From Parascardovia denticolens DSM 10105 = JCM 12538 (lineage in GTDB: Bacteria > Actinomycetota > Actinomycetes > Actinomycetales > Bifidobacteriaceae), in assembly GCF_001042675.1 (NCBI RefSeq), contig NZ_AP012333.1:992001-1056000 (forward strand): a stretch of DNA of 64,000 nt, in the 5' to 3' direction. Numbering within the stretch: position 1 is the first letter of the stretch; each line of letters opens with the position of its first letter. Shown here piece by piece: positions 7,891 to 16,002 of the stretch. The notes under the pieces were generated by a model. The model was given only the letters and a program-made list of their open reading frames with translations. It was not told the DNA's origin and did not search any database. The translations under genes and the position numbers were made by a program.

Positions 7891-10862
7891 GATTCCTTCG
7901 CTTTCGAAGAGCGGGCGTGAGCGGGCCGGGCGTGGGGGTCGGCCAACATCGCCTTCAGGTACTGCCCGGTCCAGGACCCTTCGACCTTGGCCACCTCTTC
8001 CGGGATTCCCTGGGCCACGATTCGCCCGCCGGCGTCCCCGCCTTCGGGGCCCAGATCGATGATCCAATCGGCGCATTTGATCACGTCCAGGTTATGCTCG
8101 ATGACCACGATGGTGTTGCCTTTATCCACCAGGCTTTGCAGGACCTGCAGGAGCTTGTTGACGTCATCGAAATGCAGGCCGGTGGTGGGCTCGTCCAGGA
8201 TGTAGATGGTCCGTCCATCGGACCTCTTTTGCAGCTCGGTGGCCAACTTGACCCTTTGGCTTTCCCCGCCGGACAAGGTTGGGGCGGGCTGGCCCAGACG
8301 GATGTAGCCGAGACCCACGTCCACCAGGGTGTCCAGATAGCGGGAGATGGCCGGATAGGCCTTGAAGAAACGGGCCGCCTCCTCGATGGGCATGTCCAGG
8401 ACGTCGGAGACGGTCTTGCCGTTGTAGGTGACTTCCAAGGTCTCGCGGTTGTAGCGTTTGCCATGGCAGACTTCGCAGGGCACGTAGACGTCCGGCAGGA
8501 AATTCATCTCGATCTTGAGGGTCCCATCCCCGTGGCAGGCCTCGCACCGGCCGCCTTTGACATTGAAGGAGAAGCGGCCGGGGCCATAGCCGCGGACCTG
8601 GGCCTCGGGGGTCTTGGCGAAAAGTTGGCGGATCTTGTCCCAGACGCCCGTGTAAGTGGCGGGGTTGGAACGAGGGGTGCGGCCGATGGGGTTCTGATCC
8701 ACATGGATGACCTTGCGCAGCTGGTCGACCCCTTTCACCCGGGTATGCTTGCCGGGGACGATCCGGGCCCCGTTGAGCTTGTCGGCCAGGACGGGGTAAA
8801 GGATCTGGTTGATCAGGGTGGACTTGCCGGACCCGGATACGCCGGTGATGGCGGTCATGACCCCTAGGGGGATGTCCACGGTCAGGTTTTTCAGGTTGTT
8901 CTCCCTGGCTCCGACGACGGTCAGTTCCTTGTCCGGGTCGATCGCGCGACGTCGGGCTGGCAGGAGGATGGCCTTGCGGCCGGCGATATAGTCGGCGGTC
9001 ACGGACCGGGTTGCCTTGGTCAAGCCGGATGCCTTTCCGGAGTAGACGACTTCCCCGCCCTTCTCCCCTGCCCCAGGGCCGATGTCCACCAGCCAATCAG
9101 CGGTTTCGATGGTCTCTTGGTCATGTTCGACCACAATCAGGGTGTTACCCAAGTCACGCAGGTTATGAAGTGTGTGGATGAGCCGGCTGTTATCCCTTTG
9201 ATGAAGACCGATGGAAGGCTCATCCAAGACGTACATGACTCCGACCAGGCCGGAACCGATCTGGGTGGCCAGGCGGATCCGCTGGGCCTCCCCGCCGGAC
9301 AAGGTGGCGGCCGCCCGGGACAGGGTCAGATAGTTCAGACCCACGTCGTTGAGGAAGTCCAGCCGGGCCCGGATCTCCTTGAGCACTTCGGTGGCGATGG
9401 TGGCCGCCGCCCCCTGCAAGGTCAGGTTTTTCATCCACTGGCCGCATTGGGAGACCGGCATGTCGCACAAGTCGATGATCGACTGGCCTTCGATGGTCAC
9501 GGACAGGACCTCGGGCTTGAGCCTCTTGCCTTGGCAGACCGGACAAGGCACTTCCCTCATATAGGACTCGTAATACTGCTTCATCAGATCGGAATCGGTC
9601 TCTTCATGCTTGCGCATGAGGGTGCGGACCACGCCTTCGAAGCCGCTGGAATATTCGACGTTGCGGCCCCAGCGGTTACGGTAGGAGACCTTCACCTTGA
9701 AATCGTGGCCGAAAAGGATGGCATGCCGGGCCTCTTCCGGCAGGTCCTGCCAGGGCTGGTCCAGGGAGAATCCCAATTCTTCGGACAGGCCTTCCAAAAG
9801 GTGGGTGTAGTAGCGTTCCTGGGTCTTGGAAGTGGACCAAGGCTCGATGGCCCCCTCCCGCAAGGTCTTTTCCGGGTCGGAGACGACCAGCTCGGGGTCG
9901 ATTTCCAGCTTGTAGCCGATCCCGGTGCATTCAGGGCAAGCCCCGTAAGGGGCGTTGAAGGAGAAGGTCCGGGGCTCGATCTCATCCAGCTCCAGCTCGT
10001 GGCCGTTGGGGCAGCTGCGTTTCTCCGAGAAGGGCTGGCGACGGTGGGGATCGTCCTGGTCCTTGTCCACGTAGTCGATGACGATGATGCCGTTGCCCAA
10101 GCGCAAAGCGGTCTCCACCGAATCGGTCAGACGTTGGCGGATCCCTTCTTTGATGACCAGACGGTCGACGATGACCTCGATGATGTGCTTCTTCTGCTTG
10201 GCCAGCTTGATCTCTTCCGACAGCTCATGGCGCTCGCCGTCGATGATGGCCCTGGCGTAGCCGTCGGACCGCAAAGTCTCCAGAAGCTCCACGAATTCGC
10301 CTTTGCGCCCTCGGGCCACGGGAGCCAGGATTTGGAACCGGGTGCGCTCCGGCAGTCTCAGAAGGGTGTCCACGATCTGTTGGGGGGTCTGGGCGGAAAC
10401 GGTCAGGCCGCAGACGGGGCAATGGGGCACGCCCACCCGGGCGAAGAGGAGACGGAGATAATCGTAGATCTCGGTGATGGTCCCCACAGTGGAACGGGGG
10501 TTGCGGTTGGTGGTTTTCTGGTCGATGGAGACGGCCGGGCTCAGGCCTTCGATGAAGTCCACGTCCGGTTTGTCCATCTGGCCCAGGAATTGGCGGGCGT
10601 AGGCGGACAGGGATTCCACGTACCTTCTTTGCCCTTCCGCGAAAAGGGTGTCGAAGGCCAAAGACGACTTGCCTGAGCCGGACAGGCCGGTGAAGACGAC
10701 CATCTGATTGCGGGGGATGGCCAGGTCCACGTTCTTCAGGTTATGTTCGCGGGCTCCGTGTATGAGGATCTTCTGGTCGTGGGGCAGGTTTTCCAAAGGA
10801 TCCACGATGGCTCCCGGCGCCACCCTCATGCTTCGGTCGTTATGCTCGATCAATTCAGCCAT
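7887..10862 (-). CDS. uvrA: Excinuclease ABC subunit A
   Basis: A 991-residue UvrA, the damage-sensing ATPase of nucleotide excision repair. There are two ABC modules, with Walker A loops GLSGSGKSS near residue 60 and GVSGSGKST near residue 680, and signature motifs LSGGEAQR and LSGGESQR. The C-terminal zinc finger is CxxC...CxxC (CEAC...CEVC). The first finger reads C-P-N-G-H...C-P-E-C, the variant seen in other actinobacteria. GAGGGGCC precedes the ATG at 10862. The frame is open upstream to 10943, but the added residues do not look like UvrA. It starts an operon with uvrC. Confidence 0.97.
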   Translation of the reverse strand: MAELIEHNDRSMRVAPGAIVDPLENLPHDQKILIHGAREHNLKNVDLAIPRNQMVVFTGLSGSGKSSLAFDTLFAEGQRRYVESLSAYARQFLGQMDKPDVDFIEGLSPAVSIDQKTTNRNPRSTVGTITEIYDYLRLLFARVGVPHCPVCGLTVSAQTPQQIVDTLLRLPERTRFQILAPVARGRKGEFVELLETLRSDGYARAIIDGERHELSEEIKLAKQKKHIIEVIVDRLVIKEGIRQRLTDSVETALRLGNGIIVIDYVDKDQDDPHRRQPFSEKRSCPNGHELELDEIEPRTFSFNAPYGACPECTGIGYKLEIDPELVVSDPEKTLREGAIEPWSTSKTQERYYTHLLEGLSEELGFSLDQPWQDLPEEARHAILFGHDFKVKVSYRNRWGRNVEYSSGFEGVVRTLMRKHEETDSDLMKQYYESYMREVPCPVCQGKRLKPEVLSVTIEGQSIIDLCDMPVSQCGQWMKNLTLQGAAATIATEVLKEIRARLDFLNDVGLNYLTLSRAAATLSGGEAQRIRLATQIGSGLVGVMYVLDEPSIGLHQRDNSRLIHTLHNLRDLGNTLIVVEHDQETIETADWLVDIGPGAGEKGGEVVYSGKASGLTKATRSVTADYIAGRKAILLPARRRAIDPDKELTVVGARENNLKNLTVDIPLGVMTAITGVSGSGKSTLINQILYPVLADKLNGARIVPGKHTRVKGVDQLRKVIHVDQNPIGRTPRSNPATYTGVWDKIRQLFAKTPEAQVRGYGPGRFSFNVKGGRCEACHGDGTLKIEMNFLPDVYVPCEVCHGKRYNRETLEVTYNGKTVSDVLDMPIEEAARFFKAYPAISRYLDTLVDVGLGYIRLGQPAPTLSGGESQRVKLATELQKRSDGRTIYILDEPTTGLHFDDVNKLLQVLQSLVDKGNTIVVIEHNLDVIKCADWIIDLGPEGGDAGGRIVAQGIPEEVAKVEGSWTGQYLKAMLADPHARPAHARSSKAKES

Positions 10863-11019
10863 GGCCCCTCGCCTATTCTGCCGGCTTTGCCGTCCGGCGC
10901 CTATTTCGTTTCTTGAAACCGGCTCCCATGGTACAAAAATCATCCCGACAAATTAGAATGAGACCTTTGGAAATCTCATCGCGTCTTTCGGCGCGGTTCA
11001 TGGCAGAAGGATGCACCAG

Positions 11020-12621
11020 ATGGCTATCGAGGCTCACGGTTTGGAAATCCGCATCGGCGCCCGGCTCTTGCTGGCCCCGACCGATTTCATCGTCTCCAGG
11101 GGGGACCGCATCGGCCTGGTTGGGCGCAACGGGGCCGGCAAGACCACCCTGACCCGGGTCATCACCGGACAGGCCCTGCCATCCGCCGGAAGCGTGAAGG
11201 TGTCCGGCAAACTGGGCTACCTGCCTCAGGACACCCATGCAGCCGACCAGGACCAATCCGCTCTGGACCGCATCATGAGCGCCCGGGACCTGGCTTCCAT
11301 CATCTCCCGTATGCGCAAGGCTGAAAAGGATATGACCGACCCGGACTCGTCCATCATGGAAAAGGCCATGAAACGTTATGACAAGGCCACCCAAGATTTC
11401 GAGAACGCCGGAGGTTACGCCGCCCAGTCGGATGCCATCGTCATGGCCGAAAGCCTGGGTATCCCCCAAGATATCCTCAAGAACTCCTTAGGCACCCTGT
11501 CCGGCGGCCAGCGCCGCCGCATCGAATTGGCCCGGATCCTCTTCTCCGACGCTGACACCTTGATTTTGGATGAGCCCACCAACCATCTGGACGCGGATTC
11601 GATCGAATGGCTGCAGAAATATCTGAAATCGTACGAAAAAGGCCTCCTGGTCATCTCCCACTCGACCGAACTGTTGGGCGAGACCGTCAACAAGGTCTGG
11701 CATTTGGACGCCCAGACTGCTCATATTGACATGTATTCCCTGGGCTGGCACGCGTATCTGAAGCAGAGGGCCGTGGACGAGGAGCGCCGCCGGCGCGAGC
11801 GCGAAGTGGCCGAGAAGAAGGCGGAGCGTCTGATGAAGCAGGGGATCCGCCTGCATGCCAAGGCGACCAAGGCCGTGGCCGCCCAGAACATGATGCGCCG
11901 GGCGGAAAAGCTTTTGGAAGGCACCAGCGCCGGACAGAAGAAGGAGAAGGTGGCCGACATCCGCTTCCCCACCCCCCTGCCTTGCGGCCGCACTCCCATC
12001 ATGGCCAAGGACATCTCCAAGGCTTATGGGTCCAACATCGTCTTCGCCGGCATCAACCTGGCGATCGACAAGGGCTCCCGGGTGGTCATCCTGGGATACA
12101 ACGGGGCCGGCAAGACCACGACCTTGCGGATTCTGGCCGGCCAGGATAGTCCCGATACGGGCGAAGTCATCTATGGTCACGGAGCCAAGATCGGCTACTT
12201 CGCTCAGGAACACGACACTTTGGATGAGACGGCCACCGTTTTGGAAAATCTGCGGCACGTGGCCCCGCAACTGGATGACACCCGCACGAGGGCGATCCTG
12301 GGCTCCTTCCTTTTCTCCGGCGATGACGCCTTCAAACTGACTTCCGTCCTCTCCGGCGGGGAAAAGACCCGTCTGGCTTTGGCCACCCTGGTCACGTCCG
12401 GCGCCAACGTCCTTCTCTTGGATGAGCCCACCAACAACCTGGATCCCGCTTCCCGCGAAGAAATCCTCAAGGCCATTGCCAAGTATGAAGGGGCCATCGT
12501 CCTGGTCACCCATGATGAAGGCGCGGTCAAGGCCCTCAATCCTGAACGGGTCCTTCTCCTGCCTGATGGGGATGAGGACCTCTGGGATGACGGCTATCTG
12601 GACCTGGTGGCGGAAGAGTAG
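11020..12621 (+). CDS. ABC-F family ATPase (translation factor or ribosome protection type)
   Basis: A 533-residue protein with two tandem ATP-binding cassettes and no membrane segments, which is the ABC-F layout. Walker A loops GRNGAGKTT and GYNGAGKTT, signatures LSGGQRRRIEL and LSGGEKTRLAL, and Walker B LILDEPTNHLD and LLLDEPTNNLD are intact. A charged linker rich in Arg, Glu and Lys lies between the cassettes. ABC-F proteins act on the ribosome; some give resistance to ribosome-targeting antibiotics, others are housekeeping, and sequence alone does not decide here. The ATG at 11020 has AAGGA 8 bases upstream; an ATG at 11011 abuts that site. It is divergent from uvrA and ends 3 bases before the radical SAM gene on the other strand. 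Confidence 0.92.
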   Translation: MAIEAHGLEIRIGARLLLAPTDFIVSRGDRIGLVGRNGAGKTTLTRVITGQALPSAGSVKVSGKLGYLPQDTHAADQDQSALDRIMSARDLASIISRMRKAEKDMTDPDSSIMEKAMKRYDKATQDFENAGGYAAQSDAIVMAESLGIPQDILKNSLGTLSGGQRRRIELARILFSDADTLILDEPTNHLDADSIEWLQKYLKSYEKGLLVISHSTELLGETVNKVWHLDAQTAHIDMYSLGWHAYLKQRAVDEERRRREREVAEKKAERLMKQGIRLHAKATKAVAAQNMMRRAEKLLEGTSAGQKKEKVADIRFPTPLPCGRTPIMAKDISKAYGSNIVFAGINLAIDKGSRVVILGYNGAGKTTTLRILAGQDSPDTGEVIYGHGAKIGYFAQEHDTLDETATVLENLRHVAPQLDDTRTRAILGSFLFSGDDAFKLTSVLSGGEKTRLALATLVTSGANVLLLDEPTNNLDPASREEILKAIAKYEGAIVLVTHDEGAVKALNPERVLLLPDGDEDLWDDGYLDLVAEE

Positions 12622-12624
12622 CCT

Positions 12625-13779
12625 TCAGCCCCGTCTACTATGGTTCACATTCCAAGCTCCGTCCAAAAGGCCTCTCGTTGCAGCAGCTTCAATATCATTA
12701 AACCAACTGATTGCTTTTGAACCACGATATCCACAATGTTTCCAATTTGAATCAAAGAGTTTTGGATTATAGCCTTTCCTCACATCTCCTACGGCCTGTG
12801 AGATATCGCCAGCCGTATCCCAACAACTATAAAGTTTTCCATCGCTCGCGACAACAAGACCTGCTCTCTCAAAAGGATCCCCACATGTGCCGCAGTGCAT
12901 GCGCATAAATTTGGTTGATGCATGCAGTTCATTTTCTGCAAGCAATTTATAGATATGGTAAATTTGTCTAATCAATTCTCCTTTTTCCCAATTTGAATCA
13001 TGATAGCTGTCAGTATCATCGATAAGTGCAAGGTTAATCCGAGCATGCTTACCTATCATGGTTCTTGATAAATCAATAATTAATTCATCAATGCTCCTGA
13101 GGTTTTGACTCGTTACATTAATTCTTATATTAAGTTTAATTCCACTGCCAACGACTAGTTTACATGCATTCATCACTTGACGATACGTTCCTCTGCCACT
13201 CCGATTTTTTCGGAATTTATTATGAAAATAAGAATTACCATCAAACGTAATCTGTACTTCATTACAGCCAATTTTATCGAGTATCTGCAGCGAATTGGGA
13301 GATATAAGAGTCCCATTTGTAATAACTGACACAGAACGAATTTGTATAAGAGCTCTCAGCTCCTTTACAAAGTCTCCAATATCATCTAAATACATGAGAG
13401 GTTCACCACCTAATAGAGACAAATCAATTTGTTTCATTCTTGCCCGATTCATTTCAGCAAAAATAAAATTTGCTATCTCTCTCTTATCACATATGTCTTT
13501 TTTGTGAATAGTCAGCTTCCAAATTCCTTTCTGCTCTTTTAAACTTTCGTGCTTTTGGTAACAATATGAGCAGGTGAGGTTACATGCGAACCCCGGATGA
13601 TAGGCAACGGCGAATGCCGAGTCCCATGAGGACGAGGGGAAAACACCGCTTAAAGATGCTAAAGCCTCAGCGAATCGTTCATTGCTGAAAAGCCAAGCCA
13701 GTAAGTTTGGACATATCGCCGACATCGTATTCGTCGCAATAAGAGATGTGTGGCGACCCGTAATAACCGTTAGAGACAT
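12625..13779 (-). CDS. Radical SAM peptide-maturase-like enzyme with C-terminal cysteine cluster
   Basis: A 384-residue radical SAM protein. C66, C70 and C73 form CNLTCSYC, the [4Fe-4S] site that cleaves S-adenosylmethionine, and SLLGGEPLMY (about 121-130) is the SAM-contacting GGE motif. The C-terminal part has C296, C299, C319 and C349, with ASDGKLYSCW like SPASM/Twitch domains. Four cysteines suggest one auxiliary cluster, not two. Such enzymes commonly cross-link or epimerise ribosomal peptides. The gene is AT-rich, unlike its neighbours, and follows a 27-codon gene and an ABC exporter on the same strand, so a role in modifying that peptide is inferred. A modest AGGCGG lies before the ATG at 13779. 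The substrate and chemistry are unknown. Confidence 0.9.
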   Translation of the reverse strand: MSLTVITGRHTSLIATNTMSAICPNLLAWLFSNERFAEALASLSGVFPSSSWDSAFAVAYHPGFACNLTCSYCYQKHESLKEQKGIWKLTIHKKDICDKREIANFIFAEMNRARMKQIDLSLLGGEPLMYLDDIGDFVKELRALIQIRSVSVITNGTLISPNSLQILDKIGCNEVQITFDGNSYFHNKFRKNRSGRGTYRQVMNACKLVVGSGIKLNIRINVTSQNLRSIDELIIDLSRTMIGKHARINLALIDDTDSYHDSNWEKGELIRQIYHIYKLLAENELHASTKFMRMHCGTCGDPFERAGLVVASDGKLYSCWDTAGDISQAVGDVRKGYNPKLFDSNWKHCGYRGSKAISWFNDIEAAATRGLLDGAWNVNHSRRG

Positions 13780-13800
13780 ATAATACCGCCTAAATCGTTA

Positions 13801-13848
13801 TAGATTGTCTGGTGACTAGTTATGCCACGTAGTCACCAGACAATTCTA
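13801..13848 (-). other. Long hairpin between the peptide gene and the radical SAM gene
   Basis: Arms 13801-13818 and 13830-13848 pair over 15 perfect bases (ATTGTCTGGTGACTA), extended to 18-19 with one bulge, around an 11-base loop. No T-run follows on either strand, so it is not a typical terminator. Its place after a candidate precursor gene and before its enzyme fits an mRNA-processing or attenuating hairpin that would keep peptide output above enzyme output. Confidence 0.75.
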
Positions 13849-13879
13849 GGGAAAAGACAAAGCAAAGCAATAATCACTG

Positions 13880-13963
13880 CTACCTATGCCTTGCTCCACA
13901 CTTATCATCCCACCGCATCGGCTTAATCTTGATATTTAGAAGTCCAAGCAATTTTTTAATCAT
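13880..13963 (-). CDS. 27-residue candidate RiPP precursor peptide
   Basis: A short gene missed by length cut-offs. AAAGGAGGTGACTCAA, a near-perfect Shine-Dalgarno sequence, precedes ATG at 13963 by 7 bases. The SD itself is made by the exporter's last Lys-Gly-Gly-Asp codons, and the start overlaps the exporter stop (ATGATTAA), so translation is probably coupled. The product begins MIKKLLGLLNIKIKP, an amphipathic basic leader-like half, and ends MRWDDKCGARHR before TAG at 13880. The second half has one Trp, one Cys, two Asp and a basic tail. There is no Gly-Gly processing site. Position between an exporter and a radical SAM/auxiliary-cluster enzyme suggests a modified peptide; the modification is unknown. 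A chance ORF is the alternative, but the ribosome site argues against it. Confidence 0.7.
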   Translation of the reverse strand: MIKKLLGLLNIKIKPMRWDDKCGARHR

Positions 13964-15818
13964 TTGAGTCACCTCCTTTCAGTTGGTAATTAAAGAGACT
14001 ATTGAAGACTGGACTATGTTGAACAAGTTCGTCATATGTACCGCAATCAACAATCGTCCCAGAGTCAAAAATATAAATCATATCAGCAGCTTTGAGTGTC
14101 CAGGCCCGGTGGGTCACCAGGATGGTCAGCTTGTCTTTCCCTCGTTTCTTCAGTTCGTGGATGATCTCCTCTTCGGCGGCGGAATCGACGTTGCTGGTCG
14201 GTTCGTCGAAAACACGGACCGGGGCGTCCTGGACCAGGCTGCGGGCGATGGCCAGCCGCTGCCATTGTCCGCCTGAAAGATCGGCCCCGTCCCATTGAGC
14301 CCCCAACTGAGTGTCCAATCCGTCCGGCAGAGAGCGAACCAGATCTGCTTCACCGACCGATTCCAAGGAATCCCAGAGAAGCCTTTCCCGATCAGTCCGA
14401 TTTCCGCCGCTGTCTGCCCTCCCTCTTCCTAAAGAGAGGTTTTCCCGAACCGTGAATTCGAAGTGGTTGTAATCCTGAACCATGAAGGACATGATCTCCG
14501 ACTTCTTTTTCGGGCTCAGCTGGGACAGGTCGATTGTTTGGCTGATGGGCTTTCCCCGGCTTTGGCCTGATTTGAAAATCATGGAACCAGCCTGGGGCTT
14601 GACTGCCCCGGACAGGCATTTCAAAAGCGTGGTCTTACCGGCTCCGTTGCGCCCGACGAAAGCGATGAACTCGCCTTTCTTCGCCTTGAGGGACACATCA
14701 TGGACGGCGGAGGCGTCAGCCTGTGGATAGGTGAAGGAAAGACCCGACAGGTCCAGTTCGAAATCGGCCTCCGGCGTCAGAAGCACGCCAGAGGAGAGTT
14801 CAGCGACTCCCTGACCCTTTGTCGCTATCCTTGGTATCGGAGGTTTCTCAGCCACCAACTTCTGCAAGCTGGAAATGGAGATGGAGGCCTGGACCATGTT
14901 GCCCAGCTCGTAGGCGACGCTGGCGGTTGCCTGCATGCCGGAGAGGACCCCCACGACCGACCCGGCTATGAGAGAGGGAGAAGCCCCTTCATAGAGGAGG
15001 GAGATGATGGCAAGGATCAGCAAGGCGCCGGAGACGACGCCGGCGACAAGGTCCGATTCCAAGCCAACCCGCTCGATCCCCTGGCTTAGTTCGCGTTGCC
15101 TGCGGTAGCAGGGCCGGGCCTTGCGGGCGACGAATCCCTGGGCTCCCAGAGTCGCCAGCTCGACGGCTGGACGTTCATAAGTGAGCTGGTTCTCCAGATA
15201 TTCCCCATACCGACGGCTGCGCATGACCTTCGGCCATGTTCTTTGATCGAACTCCGCATAGACCATGGTGCCTATGACCGAGGGGAAAAGGCAGAGGAGG
15301 ACGAGGATTGCGGCGACCCAGCTGGCCCGCCAAATCGTCACCATCAAGCTCAGACAAACGATCACGGAGGTGAAGACGGCGTTGATCGCCGCCACCTGCA
15401 GGGTGATGCTTCCCGAATTGACGGCTTCACGCGCCTGCCGCGCCAGATCGCCTTCCTCCTGGCTCCCGATTTCGTCTGGTCGCCTGCGAGACAAGGCCTC
15501 ATTGATGGAGTTACGGCACCATTCGACCATGGGATTCTGGGTCATCCGCCACAAGTCGGAGACCACATTCCTCAATCCCAAATACCCTGCCACCAGGACC
15601 CCGGTGATGACGGACCAGGTCAGAGCCCGTGGACGACCGGGGAGGGAGAGGGCTTCGGTGAGCTTCCCAACCGATACCGTTTGCAGGCTGGGGACCAGGG
15701 ATGCGACCAGACCCAGAATCAAAGCGGGAAGAACAAAACGCCAAGATGATTTAAATGCGACCCGGACGCACCAGGCGCAGGAGGAAAGAACCGTTCGCAT
15801 TCGCTTCATATATGCCAT
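13956..15818 (-). CDS. ABC exporter with fused membrane and ATPase domains
   Basis: A 620-residue exporter: an N-terminal half with about six membrane segments (first at about residues 25-45), then an ATPase domain. Walker A GRNGAGKTT is near residue 388, signature DLSGGQWQRLAI near 512, Walker B VRVFDEPTSNVD near 535, and the H-loop histidine in VTHRAW near 567. There is no C39 peptidase domain, so it would not cleave a leader itself. It heads the operon with the 27-residue peptide and the radical SAM gene and may export or give immunity to the product. The last ~140 bases, from about 14,096 down, switch from GC-rich to AT-rich, a probable recombination junction. GAAAGGAAGGA precedes the ATG at 15818; an ATG at 15809 is also possible. 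Confidence 0.93.
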   Translation of the reverse strand: MAYMKRMRTVLSSCAWCVRVAFKSSWRFVLPALILGLVASLVPSLQTVSVGKLTEALSLPGRPRALTWSVITGVLVAGYLGLRNVVSDLWRMTQNPMVEWCRNSINEALSRRRPDEIGSQEEGDLARQAREAVNSGSITLQVAAINAVFTSVIVCLSLMVTIWRASWVAAILVLLCLFPSVIGTMVYAEFDQRTWPKVMRSRRYGEYLENQLTYERPAVELATLGAQGFVARKARPCYRRQRELSQGIERVGLESDLVAGVVSGALLILAIISLLYEGASPSLIAGSVVGVLSGMQATASVAYELGNMVQASISISSLQKLVAEKPPIPRIATKGQGVAELSSGVLLTPEADFELDLSGLSFTYPQADASAVHDVSLKAKKGEFIAFVGRNGAGKTTLLKCLSGAVKPQAGSMIFKSGQSRGKPISQTIDLSQLSPKKKSEIMSFMVQDYNHFEFTVRENLSLGRGRADSGGNRTDRERLLWDSLESVGEADLVRSLPDGLDTQLGAQWDGADLSGGQWQRLAIARSLVQDAPVRVFDEPTSNVDSAAEEEIIHELKKRGKDKLTILVTHRAWTLKAADMIYIFDSGTIVDCGTYDELVQHSPVFNSLFNYQLKGGDSND

Positions 15819-15876
15819 TCCTTCCTTTCTTCATGGAGCCACTGTGAAGGCAAGTGAATTTCTGATTCGTATTTCT

Positions 15877-15901
15877 TTTATACATCATGATAGCCCTGAT
15901 G
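15877..15901 (-). promoter_or_regulatory. Possible -10 element and LysR-type dyad before the exporter operon
   Basis: On the minus strand TATAAA (15882-15877) lies about 60 bases before the exporter start. Directly upstream is CATCA-N9-TGATG (15883-15901), an interrupted dyad of the kind LysR-type regulators bind. The neighbouring LysR gene is divergent. No convincing -35 was found. Confidence 0.35.
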
Positions 15902-15990
15902 GAATCTGACACGCCGCAGGGCCGGGGAACAAGCCGCCAGCCTTGCTCATATTCCGAAACCGGAAGGGCTTATCGGACCGAGTCGGGGCC

Positions 15991-15996
15991 TAAACT
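15991..15996 (+). promoter_or_regulatory. -10 element placed for a leaderless lysR mRNA
   Basis: TAAACT ends 6 bases before the lysR ATG at 16003 and no Shine-Dalgarno sequence precedes that ATG. This is the spacing of actinobacterial leaderless transcripts, with the start of transcription at the A of ATG. Confidence 0.5.
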
Positions 15997-16002
15997 CGAT
16001 GT

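Noticed and set aside
9117-10676. A 519-codon open frame on the plus strand inside uvrA
   Set aside because: It is exactly antisense to UvrA, has Gly/Asp/His-rich composition typical of high-GC shadow frames, and has no ribosome site.
13820-13860. A six-codon GTG-started frame within the hairpin before the radical SAM gene
   Set aside because: Too short, no ribosome site, and lies inside a stem-loop.
15740-15890. A roughly 49-codon frame beginning MMYKRNTNQKF upstream of the exporter
   Set aside because: It lacks a Shine-Dalgarno sequence, overlaps the likely promoter and the exporter start in another frame, and has no precursor-like layout.
12600-16000. Insertion sequence or integrase behind the AT-rich island
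   Set aside because: No transposase, integrase, attachment-site duplication or terminal inverted repeats were seen at either edge; homologous exchange is the simpler reading.
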